From Coptis chinensis (lineage: Eukaryota; Streptophyta; Magnoliopsida; Ranunculales; Ranunculaceae), in assembly GCA_015680905.1 (NCBI GenBank), contig CM027378.1, forward strand, positions 77,715,501-77,779,500: a DNA stretch of 64,000 bases. The letters run 5' to 3'. Position numbers and translations under genes: made by a program. Below the pieces are notes generated by a model. It was not told the origin of the DNA and ran no database searches. It saw only the letters and a list, made by a program, of their open reading frames with translations. This document shows positions 22,574 to 34,500 of the stretch, in pieces (the first letter of the stretch is position 1; each line of letters opens with the position of its first letter).

Positions 22574-25500
22574 ATGGAACATGAAGATGAAGAAGAAATA
22601 TTTGAGGTAATGCTTGAGGTGCAACAACAAATTAGAGAAAGAGAAAATAGAATAAATGTTGAAAGTGAAGAAGTGACACAAAATGTTGAAAGTGAAGGTG
22701 AAGAATTTGAAGAATTAGAAGATGCGACTAGTCGAGCAAATGAGATGCTGAGAAATTGTCGACAACAAAGTATAAACCTAAATAATGAGGTAACACTTGA
22801 TTATAATGAATACAAATACTTGATTGATTGAATTAATGAATGAATGAATCTACAAGAGAGCATTGATTAGAATGAATGCAAATCACTTGATTGATTGAAT
22901 GAATGAATGAATGCAAAACACTTGAATGAATGCAAAACCTGAGCCCAAACAACATGGCTGGGTTGTTTAGGGACATTATGGAACTACATGGCTAGGTCGT
23001 TTGGGGACACTATGAAACTACATGGCTGGGTTGTTTGGACCCTCTATGGAACTACATGGCTGGGTCGTTTGGACCTTCTATGGAACTACATGACTAGGTC
23101 GTTTAGACTAAATTTAGTGAGAAGTTCATTTTTTTTGGTGACTTTAAAATCCCTCATTATCTAAATGTAAATTGTTTGAGACTCTTGTTTTATTCTATAT
23201 GTAGGATTCTTTGCCGCTATCCGAGAACCAATCCTCTGCAAACTCAAATGACGTGGATTGTCAACCGATTTTAAGTGATACAATAGAAATTTTTACTACG
23301 GAAGAGGTATGATGGAGTAGGCATTTTTTTTTTTAAAAAAAAAATTCTAAATGTACTTTTATTAGTGTATTAATAATAGTTGTTGTTTTTTATGTGTTTA
23401 TGTCTTTCATACACGTAGCGAGGCAATCAGTTGGGCAACCACTAGAGGAAAACAAGTTAATGTTGTTGTGGTCATTGAAAAGTCGGAGTGTGCCAAGGGA
23501 AACCGAGTAGCAAGATTGAATTTGGCTTGCGAGTGCTCAGGTGTGTATCAGTCACACAAGAAGGAATGCGAAGGGAGGGCTAATAAGAGAAGGTTGGGAA
23601 CCAAAAAATCGGGATGTCCATTTAAGTTAAAAGGTATTTTCCAACGCGGCACTGTCGATAGTTGGAAAATAGAAGTTAGAAATGGTATTCACAACCATGT
23701 ATTGGCGAAGACCCTTGAAGGACATGCATTTGCTACTCATCTGACCGTTCCAGAGTTCGAGTACTTGTCAGAGATGAGTAAGTGTGGAATAAAACCTAAG
23801 CAAATTTTGGATTCCATCAAAAATAGGTATCATGAAAACATATCTAGTATATCTCAAGTCTACATTGCAAGGTAGAAGGTGAGGAAATTGGATATGAACG
23901 ATCTCAGACAATTGCAGAGATTGCATGAGTTGTTAGCAAAAGACTATTATTTTGAGGAGTTGAGACAGGATGAGAATACCGAGGAGATAATGAGGTTGTT
24001 ATGGGCCCATCCAGAAGGTGTTAAGCTGGCTTGGACTTTTCTAACAGTTTTCATGTTAGACGTTACCTACAAAACTAACAGGTATCGGTGGCTTTTCGTA
24101 CAGTTTGTTGGGGTGAGTTCAACGTAGAAGTTTTTCACCGTGTGTCAGGTGCTGCTTCAGTCTGAAATAATAGTCGACTATGAGTGGGCCCTATGTCAGT
24201 TTAGTGGCTTGCTTGGTGACATAAGCCCATCCGTGATCGTGTCTGACAGAGATTTGGCCCTGACGAGTGCCGCTGACAAAGTTTTCCCTAACTCACACAA
24301 GCATTTATGTAGATGGCATATCGCTACGTGCGTCCTTTCAAAATGTTATGATATTTTTCCAACTACAGAACTTGTAGAGAAGGCCCAGTTCTCGTGGAAC
24401 ACTGTAGTCAAATCGAAGACAGAGGTTATTTTCCAGCGTTGATGGGATGCTTTGGAAAAATATTATAGGGTTGAGTACTCCAATTTTGTTAGTTATTTGC
24501 GAGAGACTTAGTTTCCTCACAGGGATCGATTCGTATGTTGTTAGACTGACCAACACATTCACTTTGGGAGTACAACGACTAATAGAGTTGAAGGGTCTCA
24601 TGCTCAGGTGAAGCGTGTACTAGGAAATGCAAATTGTCATGATTTTTAGAGTATGTTTAGCTTAATCTACCCGATTCTAGAGATCCAGATGTCCGATATT
24701 AGAGCTACCTTCTAGAGGAGTATGATTGTAACTCAGCACCACCACCGGATTTCTTTGTTTCGTGAACTCAGAGGCCTTGTCTCACGCAAGTGTTTGGAGT
24801 TGCTATTTGAAGAAATAGATACCCGCATAAAGCGTGTTAAAAATGGAGAGATCAGGTGTTGGTGCTATTTGCGCATGAGCCATGAACTGCCATGTGCTTA
24901 TGAATTAATTGAGTTTGAAGAGGAAGAACGGTCCATCCCTTTGACTGCTATCGACCCCTTTTGGAAAACATTGTTTGTTTCTCCCAATGTGTTAGTGGGT
25001 GTTGGTCCCGATGTTACACCTTCGATGGAGTTGTTCATGAAAAGGTTTGCAATGTTTTCTGAAGAAGAGCAGAGGGTTATGATTATGAAGCTTATGGAGA
25101 TTGTGATACCAGAAAGTAAATGGCTAGTACCGCCTCGTGAGGAAGCAAAAACCAAAGGTCGGTCGAAAGGTAGCTGCAGGAGAAAGCTTCCAACTGGATA
25201 TGAGAACTCTTCAAAGCGAGATCCATCTCATTTTGAACATTCTCAACGTGACCATGAGGAGTGGGTCTCGTCACAACTAAACACTACGCCCACCCAAAAC
25301 ACCCACACCACACCAAGAAAGAAGCTTTCTCCAAAAATACCAACCCAAAACACCTACACCACACCAACAAATAAGGCTTCTCTAAAAACACAAAAAACAA
25401 CCATACTAAGAAATAAGTCTTCTCCAAAAACACCAAAAATAACCACACCAAGAAATAAGGCTTCTCCAAAAATAGCCACACCACAAAATGTGAAAGATGG

Positions 25501-26070
25501 GTTAGACTTTGGAAAGACGACGGGTCCTAAAAATTATGGGTTGAATATTCCTAAAGAAATGCATAAATACATTGTTAGAGTCGATGACCCTGTTGGCGAT
25601 GGCAACTACGGTTATAGAGCTTTCTGCATTGCATTAGGAAGAAGTCAAGAAGATTGGCCGCAGATGAGAAATGACTTGTACCAAGAGCTTATTGACAATC
25701 TCCCCCTTTATTGTACTTTGTACAGTCAAAGTGAGGTTATTTATGCGATGAAGGAAATCCTACATGAAGAAGGTTACACACCCTTAAATAAGTGGATGAG
25801 CATGCCCTTTGTTGGATACCTATTTGCTTCAAGATTTAATATTGTCCTCCTGCATTTAGGAGCTCGTCAGTGCTTCCTTATCATGCCGCTGAGAACCCAA
25901 GCAAATCCTGAGAGAGTGAAAAAAGTGTGGGTAGCGCACATGTTGGTGTAAATCATTTTGTCTGAACTTGTTGAAGATTGTCTGGTTCCTCCAGTAATGC
26001 GCCAATGGCTTAGAGCTCGATATGATATTGCTGAAAGTTGGAATTTGGCATTCACAACAAGACAACTGTA
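22574..26070 (+). pseudogene. MULE transposase with C-terminal OTU domain, degenerate
   Basis: This is a Mutator-like transposase gene. Exon 1 from 22574 is acidic (MEHEDEEEIFEVMLEVQ); a short exon lies near 23205-23308 (SLPLSENQSSANSND). From about 23420 a FAR1/WRKY-GCM1-like DNA-binding region reads AISWATTRGKQ, CECSGVYQSHKKEC and SGCPFKLKG, ending HNHVL. The MULE core follows: LDVTYKTNRYRWLF with the first catalytic Asp, IVSDRDLALTSA with the second, and HLCRWH. The SWIM zinc finger is CWCYLRMSHELPCAYE, where the last zinc ligand His reads Tyr (TAT). A lysine-rich NKASPK repeat links to an OTU cysteine-protease domain, DDPVGDGNYGYRAF, where the catalytic Cys of DGNC is Tyr (TAC). Stops occur near 23873, 24127, 24442, 24508, 24648 and 24718. 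A frameshift at about 25944 puts the VNHFV His out of frame. Non-functional. Confidence 0.9.
22930..23110. repeat. Minisatellite block, catggctgggtcgtttgg type
   Basis: Five units of about 33-42 bp (actacatggctgggtcgtttgga...tctatgga) lie inside the first intron region of the transposase gene. The core aaacaacatggctgggttgttt is a short interrupted palindrome related to the blocks at 21130-21520 and 29640-29930, in the same orientation. Confidence 0.8.
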
Positions 26071-26339
26071 ATTTATGGCATTAAACATCCCCAATCTAAT
26101 ATGGAAAAACGAGCCCGTTGAAGACCCAACAATACATGTTATCGACTAAGTTGTTCGTATGTTGTCAATATGATATTTTGATGTAATTTGTAAATTCATT
26201 TTGACATGTTATTTTGGTGTAATTTGGAATAAGTGTAATTTGATTTGATTTTTATGTTATTTGGAAATAATGTTAGGGCTTTTATTTGATTTGATTTAGA
26301 AATCGAGTGATTATCACTATAAGAAAAAATGTTTTATAT

Positions 26340-26700
26340 CATTGTTAAAAACAGTCACAAAAAGTCTTTTGTCACTGTTTTTTTTTTTCCCAAAACCGTG
26401 ACGGAGTGAGAGTCATTTATTTTTTTTCCAAAACCGTCACAAATATTTGTTCCAGACTAACCTCTCTCTACCATAAAAAAAACGGTAACAACTGCTCAAA
26501 AACCGTCACAACAAATCATATTATTTGTGACGGTTTTAAATAAACGGTTATGCATTCATCCTTTTTAACGGTCATAAAACCATAAAAAACGGTAACAACT
26601 ACTCAAAAACCATCACAACAAATCATATCATTTGTGACGGTTTTAAATAAACTGTTATGCATTCATCTTTTTTAACGGTCATAAAAAGTACCATTAGTCA
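26340..26700. repeat. Left subterminal repeats of the CACTA element
   Basis: Repeated aaaaccgtcacaa and its complement ttgtgacggtttt, including two direct ~105-bp units (about 26475-26580 and 26580-26690) that contain accataaaaaacggtaacaac and ttaacggtcat. Subterminal motifs of this kind are the usual transposase-binding region of CACTA elements. Confidence 0.8.
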
Positions 26701-27062
26701 TGACAGTTTGGATAAAACAGTGATATGTATATATTATTATTTTTTTTATTAAAAAAAGAAAAAAAAAATGTGAATATATATAAAAACCCCCAAAATTGGG
26801 GACTTGCAATAAACTACATATCTAAATATGATCCATTAAATTTCAAGTAACACTCATATATATTGCTAATTTCATTGAAACATTCCAATCCCATTAGATA
26901 ACCAATATATATTTGTACTTAATCGTAAAACGTAATGAAATAAATAACACATTTCCAATTTAATTCATATAAATATAATCAGCCTTATCCAAATCCAAAT
27001 CCAAATGAAAAAAATAACCTAATCTCGTCAAAGTCGATCACCCACATATATCTCTTCAACCT

Positions 27063-27398
27063 TATGGTTCATTTTTGTCTTGAGGATAGTTCATAATGCA
27101 TTCTTGGATGAACATAACAAAATCCATTCGAATTTCATTTATCTCTTTATCGGTGAAGGCCTTTTTATGGCTAAGATTTTTTAGCTGGAATATAAGAAAC
27201 AACAAGTTTAATATTTTGCAAAATAAAGAAAAAAAAGGTAAAAAACATAGTTGCTAAATATATCAAGCATAAATTAAGTTAAAATATGAGAGAGATTTTA
27301 TTTACTTTCAATGGCAAAGGAGAAAGATCGCTCATTATGTCTCGCATGAAGCGCATTGCATGAATACCACATTGTTTACCATCTGGTTGCCTAGGACC
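27063..27398 (-). pseudogene. ULP1-like (C48) peptidase C-terminal relic in CACTA
   Basis: On the minus strand a splice acceptor (ttttgcag) precedes the exon at about 27398-27300, GPRQPDGKQCGIHAMRFMRD, which fits the C48 family's xQ.DG..CG......M..I segment with the Gln and catalytic Cys. The next exon at 27187-27063 follows another acceptor and reads SHKKAFTDKEINEIRMDF, then QECIMNY, ending at a stop. Ulp1 proteases remove SUMO-type modifiers, and C48 domains are commonly encoded inside plant CACTA elements. Only the C-terminal end is present; the catalytic His and Asp upstream are missing. Confidence 0.75.
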
Positions 27399-27479
27399 TG
27401 CAAAAATATGAAATTGAATTAGGGATGTTATACATCAAGTACATACATAAATAGTAACGGTAATCGTTTATCCTTCACG

Positions 27480-28493
27480 TATACCGAATTGTTGTCCTTC
27501 TTACACTAAGACCCCCTGTTCCCTTTGCAAACCCATGAAAAATGCGGGGACTGCTTGGAAGTGTCTACATACTAACTAGGGTATGGATGACACTGCAACA
27601 TCCAATTTGTGTCTCGTTCAATCTGAAAATTATCAAATGGAATGCATAGGAGATAGGGAAACGTGTAAAATTACACAAGCATAAAATCTAAAACTTTAAT
27701 TTAAAATAGCATGTTACTGTAAGTTAGTAAGTAATTTCTTTTACTTCTAACAGGCACAAACTTTACCATCAAAGTCAGCTGCCTCAACCGGGATTCAACC
27801 CAGCCCTTCCAAGAATGTAAATCATCACTATCAGCCGCAACAATGTCAACCTGCAAATAATTTTTGTATGTTTCGAAGAAAAGATATGGTTCAAACAAAG
27901 CTCTCCATTGGGCCTTATTAAGCTCAATATCCCGAAGATGGGAAAATATAGGAAAAAAAAAATTCAGAGAATCAGCAAAGAGAAAATTGACTAGAAAACT
28001 CTGCTCGACATTGTACCTCACAAATCTTATTTCCGTTATGGAATTGCTCCATCATAACCCGACGAGTACGAGTTGAGACATTGTAACTGGAGTTCATGCA
28101 AGGATAAGCAGCGGTGATGATCGACATATGATGGGTGCAGTCGCGTGGGTTCTTGCGAGGATCCCACACTGGAAACCCGAGATCATCTTCCTCTATAGAA
28201 CACAGCATCACAGGATTCGGCCAGCACCACTGTGTGTAAACCCTAAAAAATCGAGAAACTAACTTGTTGGGGTTCGCATTAGGATAAAGATGACATACAC
28301 GGGCAACAAGAAGAGCCCAATTCACGCCACCAAGAAATCCAGTAACCTGATATGTAAATAACGAAAATAAAATAGTGTTTTACAAAGAAATGCCAAAGTA
28401 GAAGCATGATATTGAGGAAAAAAAATTTACATTTGAATAAACACCACGTCTTTTAGCCCAAAACTTCAAACATCGTAGTGTAGTTCGAAAATG
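27480..28493 (-). pseudogene. Captured nuclear poly(A) polymerase gene fragment
   Basis: The minus strand holds four consecutive exons of a plant nuclear poly(A) polymerase, the enzyme that adds poly(A) tails to pre-mRNA. 28493-28431 reads FRTTLRCLKFWAKRRGVYSN. 28346-28017 reads NWALLVARVCHLYPNA, SRFFRVYTQWCWPNPVML, FPVWDPRKNPRD and YPCMNSSYNVS. About 27930-27767 reads NKAQWRALFEPYLFF, NYLQVDIVAAD and WVESRLRQLTLM. About 27607-27480 reads MLQCHPYPS followed by a stop. Introns with GT and AG ends are kept, so capture was from genomic DNA and not through cDNA. The fragment starts after the nucleotidyltransferase catalytic Asp region and stops before the C-terminal tail, so it cannot make an active enzyme. 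Confidence 0.9.
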
Positions 28494-28499
28494 CTGCAA

Positions 28500-28860
28500 G
28501 TAGGATAAAAGAAAATTAAAAAAAAAAAAAAATCAGTATACCCCTTCTTCTATAACATAAGACCTAAACATAATTACATTTAAGGACTTTGACAAAGTTA
28601 TTGGAAACCTAACAGTCGAAGTTAAGAGAGAGAGAGTCGTGGGAGATCGAGCGTTTTTTTTTTGGTAGAGGCACGTACGTGGAAGTGTTTCTGGAGGTGT
28701 TGGAAGGATGGGGAAACCGAGCCCTAGGTTTCTAACTACTTTTACTTAGTGGGCTCTTGCAGTTTTTTTTGGTAACTTGGGCTCTTGCAGTTGGGGGAGC
28801 GAAAAATACCTGAGTATTCAAGACTTTCACATAAAGTCTGGGAATATGTAATTGTTTTTG
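28500..28860. other. CACTA interior without recognised coding sequence
   Basis: Between the poly(A) polymerase fragment and the right subterminal repeats there is AT-rich DNA, a (ga)n run near 28626 and the phrase gagccctaggtttctaa. It may be captured flanking DNA of unknown source. Confidence 0.35.
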
Positions 28861-29110
28861 AAGACCAGTCACAAATTATACTCCACAACCTAGAAAAAAC
28901 CATTTGTCACACTTCTGGATATGACAGTCACAAATAGTTATCCACACATATACACCTTTTTTAGAAAAAAAAAAACCATTTGTGACCGTTTCAAAAACGC
29001 ACGTCACAAAAAACTTCTTAAAACAGTCACAAAAATCCTTTTCTGCCATTTGTGACCGTTTCGAACAGAACAGTCACAAATAATATTTTAAAACAGTCAC
29101 AAAAAGCCTT
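28861..29110. repeat. Right subterminal repeats of the CACTA element
   Basis: About eight copies of cagtcacaaa/tttgtgaccgttt in both orientations, mirroring the left end (26340-26700) and ending at the CACTA terminus. Confidence 0.8.
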
Positions 29111-29639
29111 TTTTCTACTAGTGTTAACTAAGTTAATTCGAACGGCAATCGAGTGATTTGGAAATAATGTTGTCGATATGATATTTTGATGTAATTTGTA
29201 AATTTATTTTGACATGTTATTTTGGTGTAATTTGGAATAAGTGTAATTTGATTTTATTTTTATGTTATTTGGAAATAATGTTAGGGCTTTTATTTGATTT
29301 GATTTGGAAATGGAGTGATCGACTAAGTTGATTCGGACGGCAATCGAGTGATTTGGAAATAATGTTGTCGATATGATATTTTGATGTAATTTGTAAATTC
29401 ATTTTGACATGTTATTTTGGTGTAATTTGGAACAAGTGTAATTTGAAACAAGTGTAATTTGATTTGATTTTTATGTTATTTGGAAATAATGTTAGGACTT
29501 TTATTTGATTTGATTTGGAAATCGAGTGATCGACTAAGTTGATTCGGACGGCAATCGAGTGATTTGGAAATAATGTTGTCAATATGATAATTTGATGTAA
29601 TTTTGGAATAAGGGTAATTTGATTTGATTTGATTTTACT

Positions 29640-29930
29640 TGATTTTACCACAAACGACATGGTCAAGTCGTTTCACCTTTGAACCAAACGATGTGGGCTG
29701 GTTGTTTAACCTTTACACCAAACGGTCTAAGCTGGTCGTTTGGGCTTTATACCAAACGATCTGAACTGGTCGTTTGACCTTTGAGCCAAACGGTCTAAGC
29801 TGGTCGTTTGAGATAGAGCTCTCTGTTTTTACACCAAACGGTCTGAGCTGGTCATTTGGCCTTTATACCAAACGATGTGGCTGGGTCGTTTGGCCTTTAT
29901 ACCTAACGACATGGTTGGGTCGTTTGGACA
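29640..29930. repeat. Minisatellite block, aaacgatctgagctggtcgttt type
   Basis: Seven units of about 34-40 bp: aaacgnnntgngctggtcgttt plus a linker such as ggcctttatacc. Each core is an interrupted palindrome (aaacga...tcgttt). It lies downstream of the transposase and CACTA element and upstream of the PMD gene 3' end, in the same orientation as the block at 22930-23110. Confidence 0.85.
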
Positions 29931-29949
29931 ATTTTTTTTTGAATTTCAT

Positions 29950-30240
29950 TTTGTTTTTACAACACTTTCATATCCAAAAAACAAACAAATTCCACTTTCA
30001 AAACATCAAATTCATATACCAACACATCAAATTCATATACATTTTCAAATTCATTTCAAAACATCAAATTCTACTTCAAATTCAATTCGAATACGCCATC
30101 AAATTCAAATACATCAATTTCCACATCAAATTCAATTCGAATACGCCATCAAATTCAAATACATTAATTTCCACATCAAATTCAAATTGAATACATCAAT
30201 TTCCACTTCAAAATACATCAAATTCAAAAATGCATAAATT
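29950..30240. repeat. Low-complexity caaattcaaatacatc repeats
   Basis: Short words such as catcaaattcaaatacatc repeat irregularly. A ~50-bp unit (acatcaaattcaattcgaatacg...) is duplicated at about 30073-30122 and 30124-30173. No coding value is seen. Confidence 0.7.
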
Positions 30241-31547
30241 ACATCAAAATCGGAATCCGCACTCAAAAATCAGTTATGATAACTGTACCGCCCACCACTA
30301 TACTTGCACAGTTGCACCTAGTCAAGTTGTACGCCTCCTCGAATGAGGACCTTGCTTCTTCGGGAATATTATTCCCACCCAATTACAGACCTCTCTCTAG
30401 TAATTTACTCGTTTCATCGATGACGTTGTTCTGTCGAAATAAGAATACAAAACAATTATTAATTACCGTTTTAAAAGACCATAACCAAAACACAATTAGA
30501 AAATCATAATACTCACAATCGGTGCATAAGATGGAGCTGTATGTAGGGAGAAATAGATAGGAAGCCGCTCGCGATTTACTAATCGAATGTGAGAATGGCT
30601 CACATACCACTCCATGTACTTTGAATGACACTCCTATGGATAAGTACAGATGAGTCCTCAAATGTTGGGTTGGATCACGTGATTCTGCCACGACTCCCAG
30701 TATACAGGCCCAATAGTTGTCAATGTCCATTTCACTTCATACCCGCGTCCGCTACAGTCCTGGTCGTGTAATTTGGTGTTGGAGGAGCTGCAGGTATAAA
30801 CTGCACATGACCCAACTGACGCATGACCCTTGCAACGCAGTAAATCTCCATAACGTCAAAAAAGCAGACCATTCCCTCAAAAAAGGCAATGTCATCGACT
30901 GGGCGTATAACTCTGACATTATCATATGGACACCAATCAACCTTAAACAAAATAAAATGTGTCATTAATCACATACTCAAATAATCAATTACTAAAAAAA
31001 AAATTTAAACAAACTGAAATACTTACATTGAACACTGTCATATCATCAATTATCGTTTGGTAATACTACAATGCATGACATGGGTTCTCATAGTGCACAA
31101 CGCTAACTGCGTGTCTAAGAACACGTAACCCAGCCAACTTATACTCCAAGTTTGGGATTGGCCTGAATAACGGGAAGTACTCATAGATCTATGCCTAGAT
31201 ATATATACACACAGTTAACATACTAATAGAATAATATAATTAACATTAAAAATAATCTGCAAAATATTTAAGTTTTACCTGTAGAAGAGTCAGGAAACCC
31301 AAAACACCTTTCACCTTCACACGCGTGGCAGTTCCAAGTCCTCTATACAGAAAGGCCAAAATTGATGCACCCCAAGCATACTTGCCGATCTCTTTGAATT
31401 TCAGCAACTTGGTCAAATAATAAATAGGCACTCCAGTCTCAGACTTGTCGGTAAAGATGGTACATCCAAAGAAAAATAGTAGATAAGCTCTTACAGCCCT
31501 CTATACCTCCGCCAAAGTTTACACCTTCCCCTTTATCGCGGACCTTC

Positions 31548-34500
31548 TGTCACACCCCGAATTTCGACAAAATTCAGAAAAAACATTATTTGTTCCCGAC
31601 TCTTCGATCTCCGAGGTGTGACGCACTCTCCACTTCCAAAAACCCATAAACAGTTGAAATATGCAGATAATTAAAAACCAATAAAAATTTTAACTTAAAC
31701 AAAAGTCATCTTCATTACAAAAATTAACAAATGAAAAAGCAAATACCCTTATCTCAACTGAAAATCTACATCACCTCAAAGGAAAACAAAGCATATCTTG
31801 AAATGCGACGCTAACGCAAACCACAAGCAGCAACCAATCTTCTTCAACACTAAACCTGTCAATACTTATCAACTATGTTCATTTAATGAATACACCCAAT
31901 AAGCAAACATGCAAATCGGGTCAGCATTATAAAAATGCTGGTGTGAGTAGCCCTAAAATACAACATATACTTATACATATATTTACACAATCTATAAGGC
32001 AGTTAGTTCCTCCACCGAGGCGCCTTAACTTTCCACGACTAATACAACATCCTTAAGTTCAATAACTAAGGCAGGTAGTTCCTCCACTGAGGCGCCTTAA
32101 CTTCCTACTAACCACACAACAAACCATACGCATAATAAAAAGGCATTTAGTTCTTCCACGAGGCGCCTTAGGTTCTAACCAAGCTAATAACCAGCCAAAC
32201 ATATTCTATACTTATCTCATTTCATGCTCAATTACAGAGTAGGTCTTCTCTGCACAAGTAATTAGTTTGACCCACTCTTCAGCAAAACCATATACAATCA
32301 TCTATCTAAAAATATATCATTAAACAACATATTACCATAATTATATTAATTAAGGCTTTCTTTGTGTGTCCCTAAAATTCACGTCGTATCTATGTCTTAC
32401 CTAGTTTCCCTGGCTACCACAATCGTTTTCCAACGCCGAACATGTACATCCACATGCCTCCCCTTACATAATGAACCACTCCGTGCGTAACTACCACGAA
32501 ATGGGATGCGCGACACCGTAACCCTCACACGGAAGCCATTATGTAAGTAATCGCCACTATTCGCAAAAATATCAGCGTCTCGTTCTAATATTGCGAACGG
32601 AATAATCAAGCCACTATTCGGCTACGATTGCCCAACACATGGGTCAATCAACATCTTATATATACACCCTACACAAGGGCCAATCATATCACATACGCCC
32701 ACACAGGACAAATCACATGAGTTGTGGTAGTCAGGTTCTAGGATTTTCGTTACGTAATTGATTTAGGTGTCATACATTAATGCTCATAATAATTCCACTA
32801 TGTCACGTGCAGGTCAAATACCTTATTGCACTAAGCCACAATATTTAGAAATATCTCAATATATCTCATAACCATTTTCCTTCTTTCACGTGTCAATATA
32901 TTATTGCACTAAGCCATAATCCCGTGGGAAAATATCCACACATACTATACTACCTCATAGTAGCATCTCACATATAAAATAATGGAGCGTTTATACATTT
33001 ATGTCTCCAAAACTATTGCATTTAATATATATATCCCAACATATTATAGAATATCATAATATCAACGTCAAATCTTAATTAGATAATGACAACCAAATTT
33101 ATACAAGCTTCCACAGTATTTTAGCATTTGATTTGTCCATACCATTTACAACATAAAACGTAGCACAATTAAACAGTCCACAGTCCACAATCAAATCCCC
33201 AAAAATCTAAAGTCCATAAATCTAAGTCCGTATGTAGTTTAATACTCATAAAAACATATATATCAAATTCTTATTATCAGAATTCCCCTCTAGTTACGTG
33301 CCAATATATTATATGCTTTACACACTACTCACGTCAAATCTTAATTAGATAATGACCAACAAAATTATACAATGTTCGACAATATTTTATTACTATATTT
33401 GTCCATATTCTTAAACATGTGAAAAACTGGAAAAAGTCAACATTCCACAGTCAACGGTCAAAGTCAACACGTCATGGTCAAAGTCAACACCTCATGGTCG
33501 AAGTCAAACTGTCGTTTCCATGTTCGACAGGTTCAGGGTCATAGCCATGGTTCAGGACTAAGGTCAATGTGCATGGCTCATGGGCTCATGACTAAGGTAA
33601 TGGTTCGGACCCAACTGGCCAAGCCCAAACCTTAGAACCCGAAAGTCTAAAAGTTGAAAGACCCATTTGGATCTCTATTTTAAGTCTTATGGACTGGCCC
33701 CGAACAATATTAGAAACTGGCCCAAAAACTTTGAACTGAACTGGTCCACAAATTAAAACAAAACCGGGCCCAACAACTTAAAACAAAACCGGGCCCAACA
33801 ACTAATAAGCTAAGGCCCAAAAACCGAAACCCATTGGCTTTGGCCCAAGCCCAAGCCCAAACCGATCAACAGTTCTTCTTCTCCCTCCACCAGCAGCCAC
33901 CGATTTGGCCACCGCCAGTTCCGATCGTCTGCCCCTTTCAACCCCACGGTTTTGATCCCCGCGAAAACCCCTACCACTTTAGTGAAAGCTAAATCCCCAA
34001 CTCTTACAATTCATATACTTCCTCAAGTAGATCTGAAATTTGTCCGCCATTAATGGCTTCTCTAAGCTTCAGCAGCACCACCTCACTACACGACCCAATC
34101 ACCCTTTCCCCCAACCACAGTTCAAACAATACACTTCACCCATACCCCCGACAGCACCCATACCAACCACTCACCCTCCACCAAATCGCGAAGACGCCAT
34201 TAACGCCTCTCCCTCAAAGCTTCGACGACCCTTTCTCCACCACCAAGTCATCCCCAATCATCAATCAATCCCCTCGCAAATACACAACCAAACCCACCAA
34301 CCAACAACAAAGTTTGAAATAAACTGGCGCATTAATATTAACAGCTTCGACAGAGTTTCCTACGAGGGCTTCCAACGTACCACCCCATCCCAATCGACTA
34401 ACAACCCATATCAAACACTTAACCCCGACCTCAACCAACACATCAAAACCACGGGTCAAACAAAACAAAAAATAGGTTTGCTTTATCTTGGCTCGAGGCG

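Larger units (their letters stand above)
26315..29123. mobile_element. CACTA (En/Spm) transposon, non-autonomous
   Basis: The left end is CACTATAAGAAAAAATG and the right end TTTTTTCTACTAGTG, i.e. inverted CACTAGTAGAAAAAA, the classic CACTA terminus. Subterminal regions carry many copies of the motif tttgtgacggttt in both orientations. Flanks read gtga-TTA-T before and TTA-act after, suggesting a TTA target duplication with one extra T on the left. No transposase domain is seen. The element carries two minus-strand coding relics: a ULP1-type peptidase (27063-27398) and part of a poly(A) polymerase gene (27480-28493). It sits inside the ~190-bp tandem array. Total length is 2,809 bp. Confidence 0.9.
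26146..29650. repeat. ~190-bp tandem array interrupted by a CACTA element
   Basis: Units read atcgactaagttgattcgg, ...tgttgtcgatatgatattttg, ...gacatgttattttggtg, ...atgttagggcttttatttg and ...aatcgagtgat. One unit lies at 26146-26314, then after the inserted element more at about 29127-29325, 29326-29535 and a partial to 29650. Without the insertion the units would be contiguous. Confidence 0.9.

Noticed and set aside
29774-30237. Two overlapping frames of 138 and 120 codons
   Set aside because: They consist of minisatellite and low-complexity caaattc repeats without protein-like composition.
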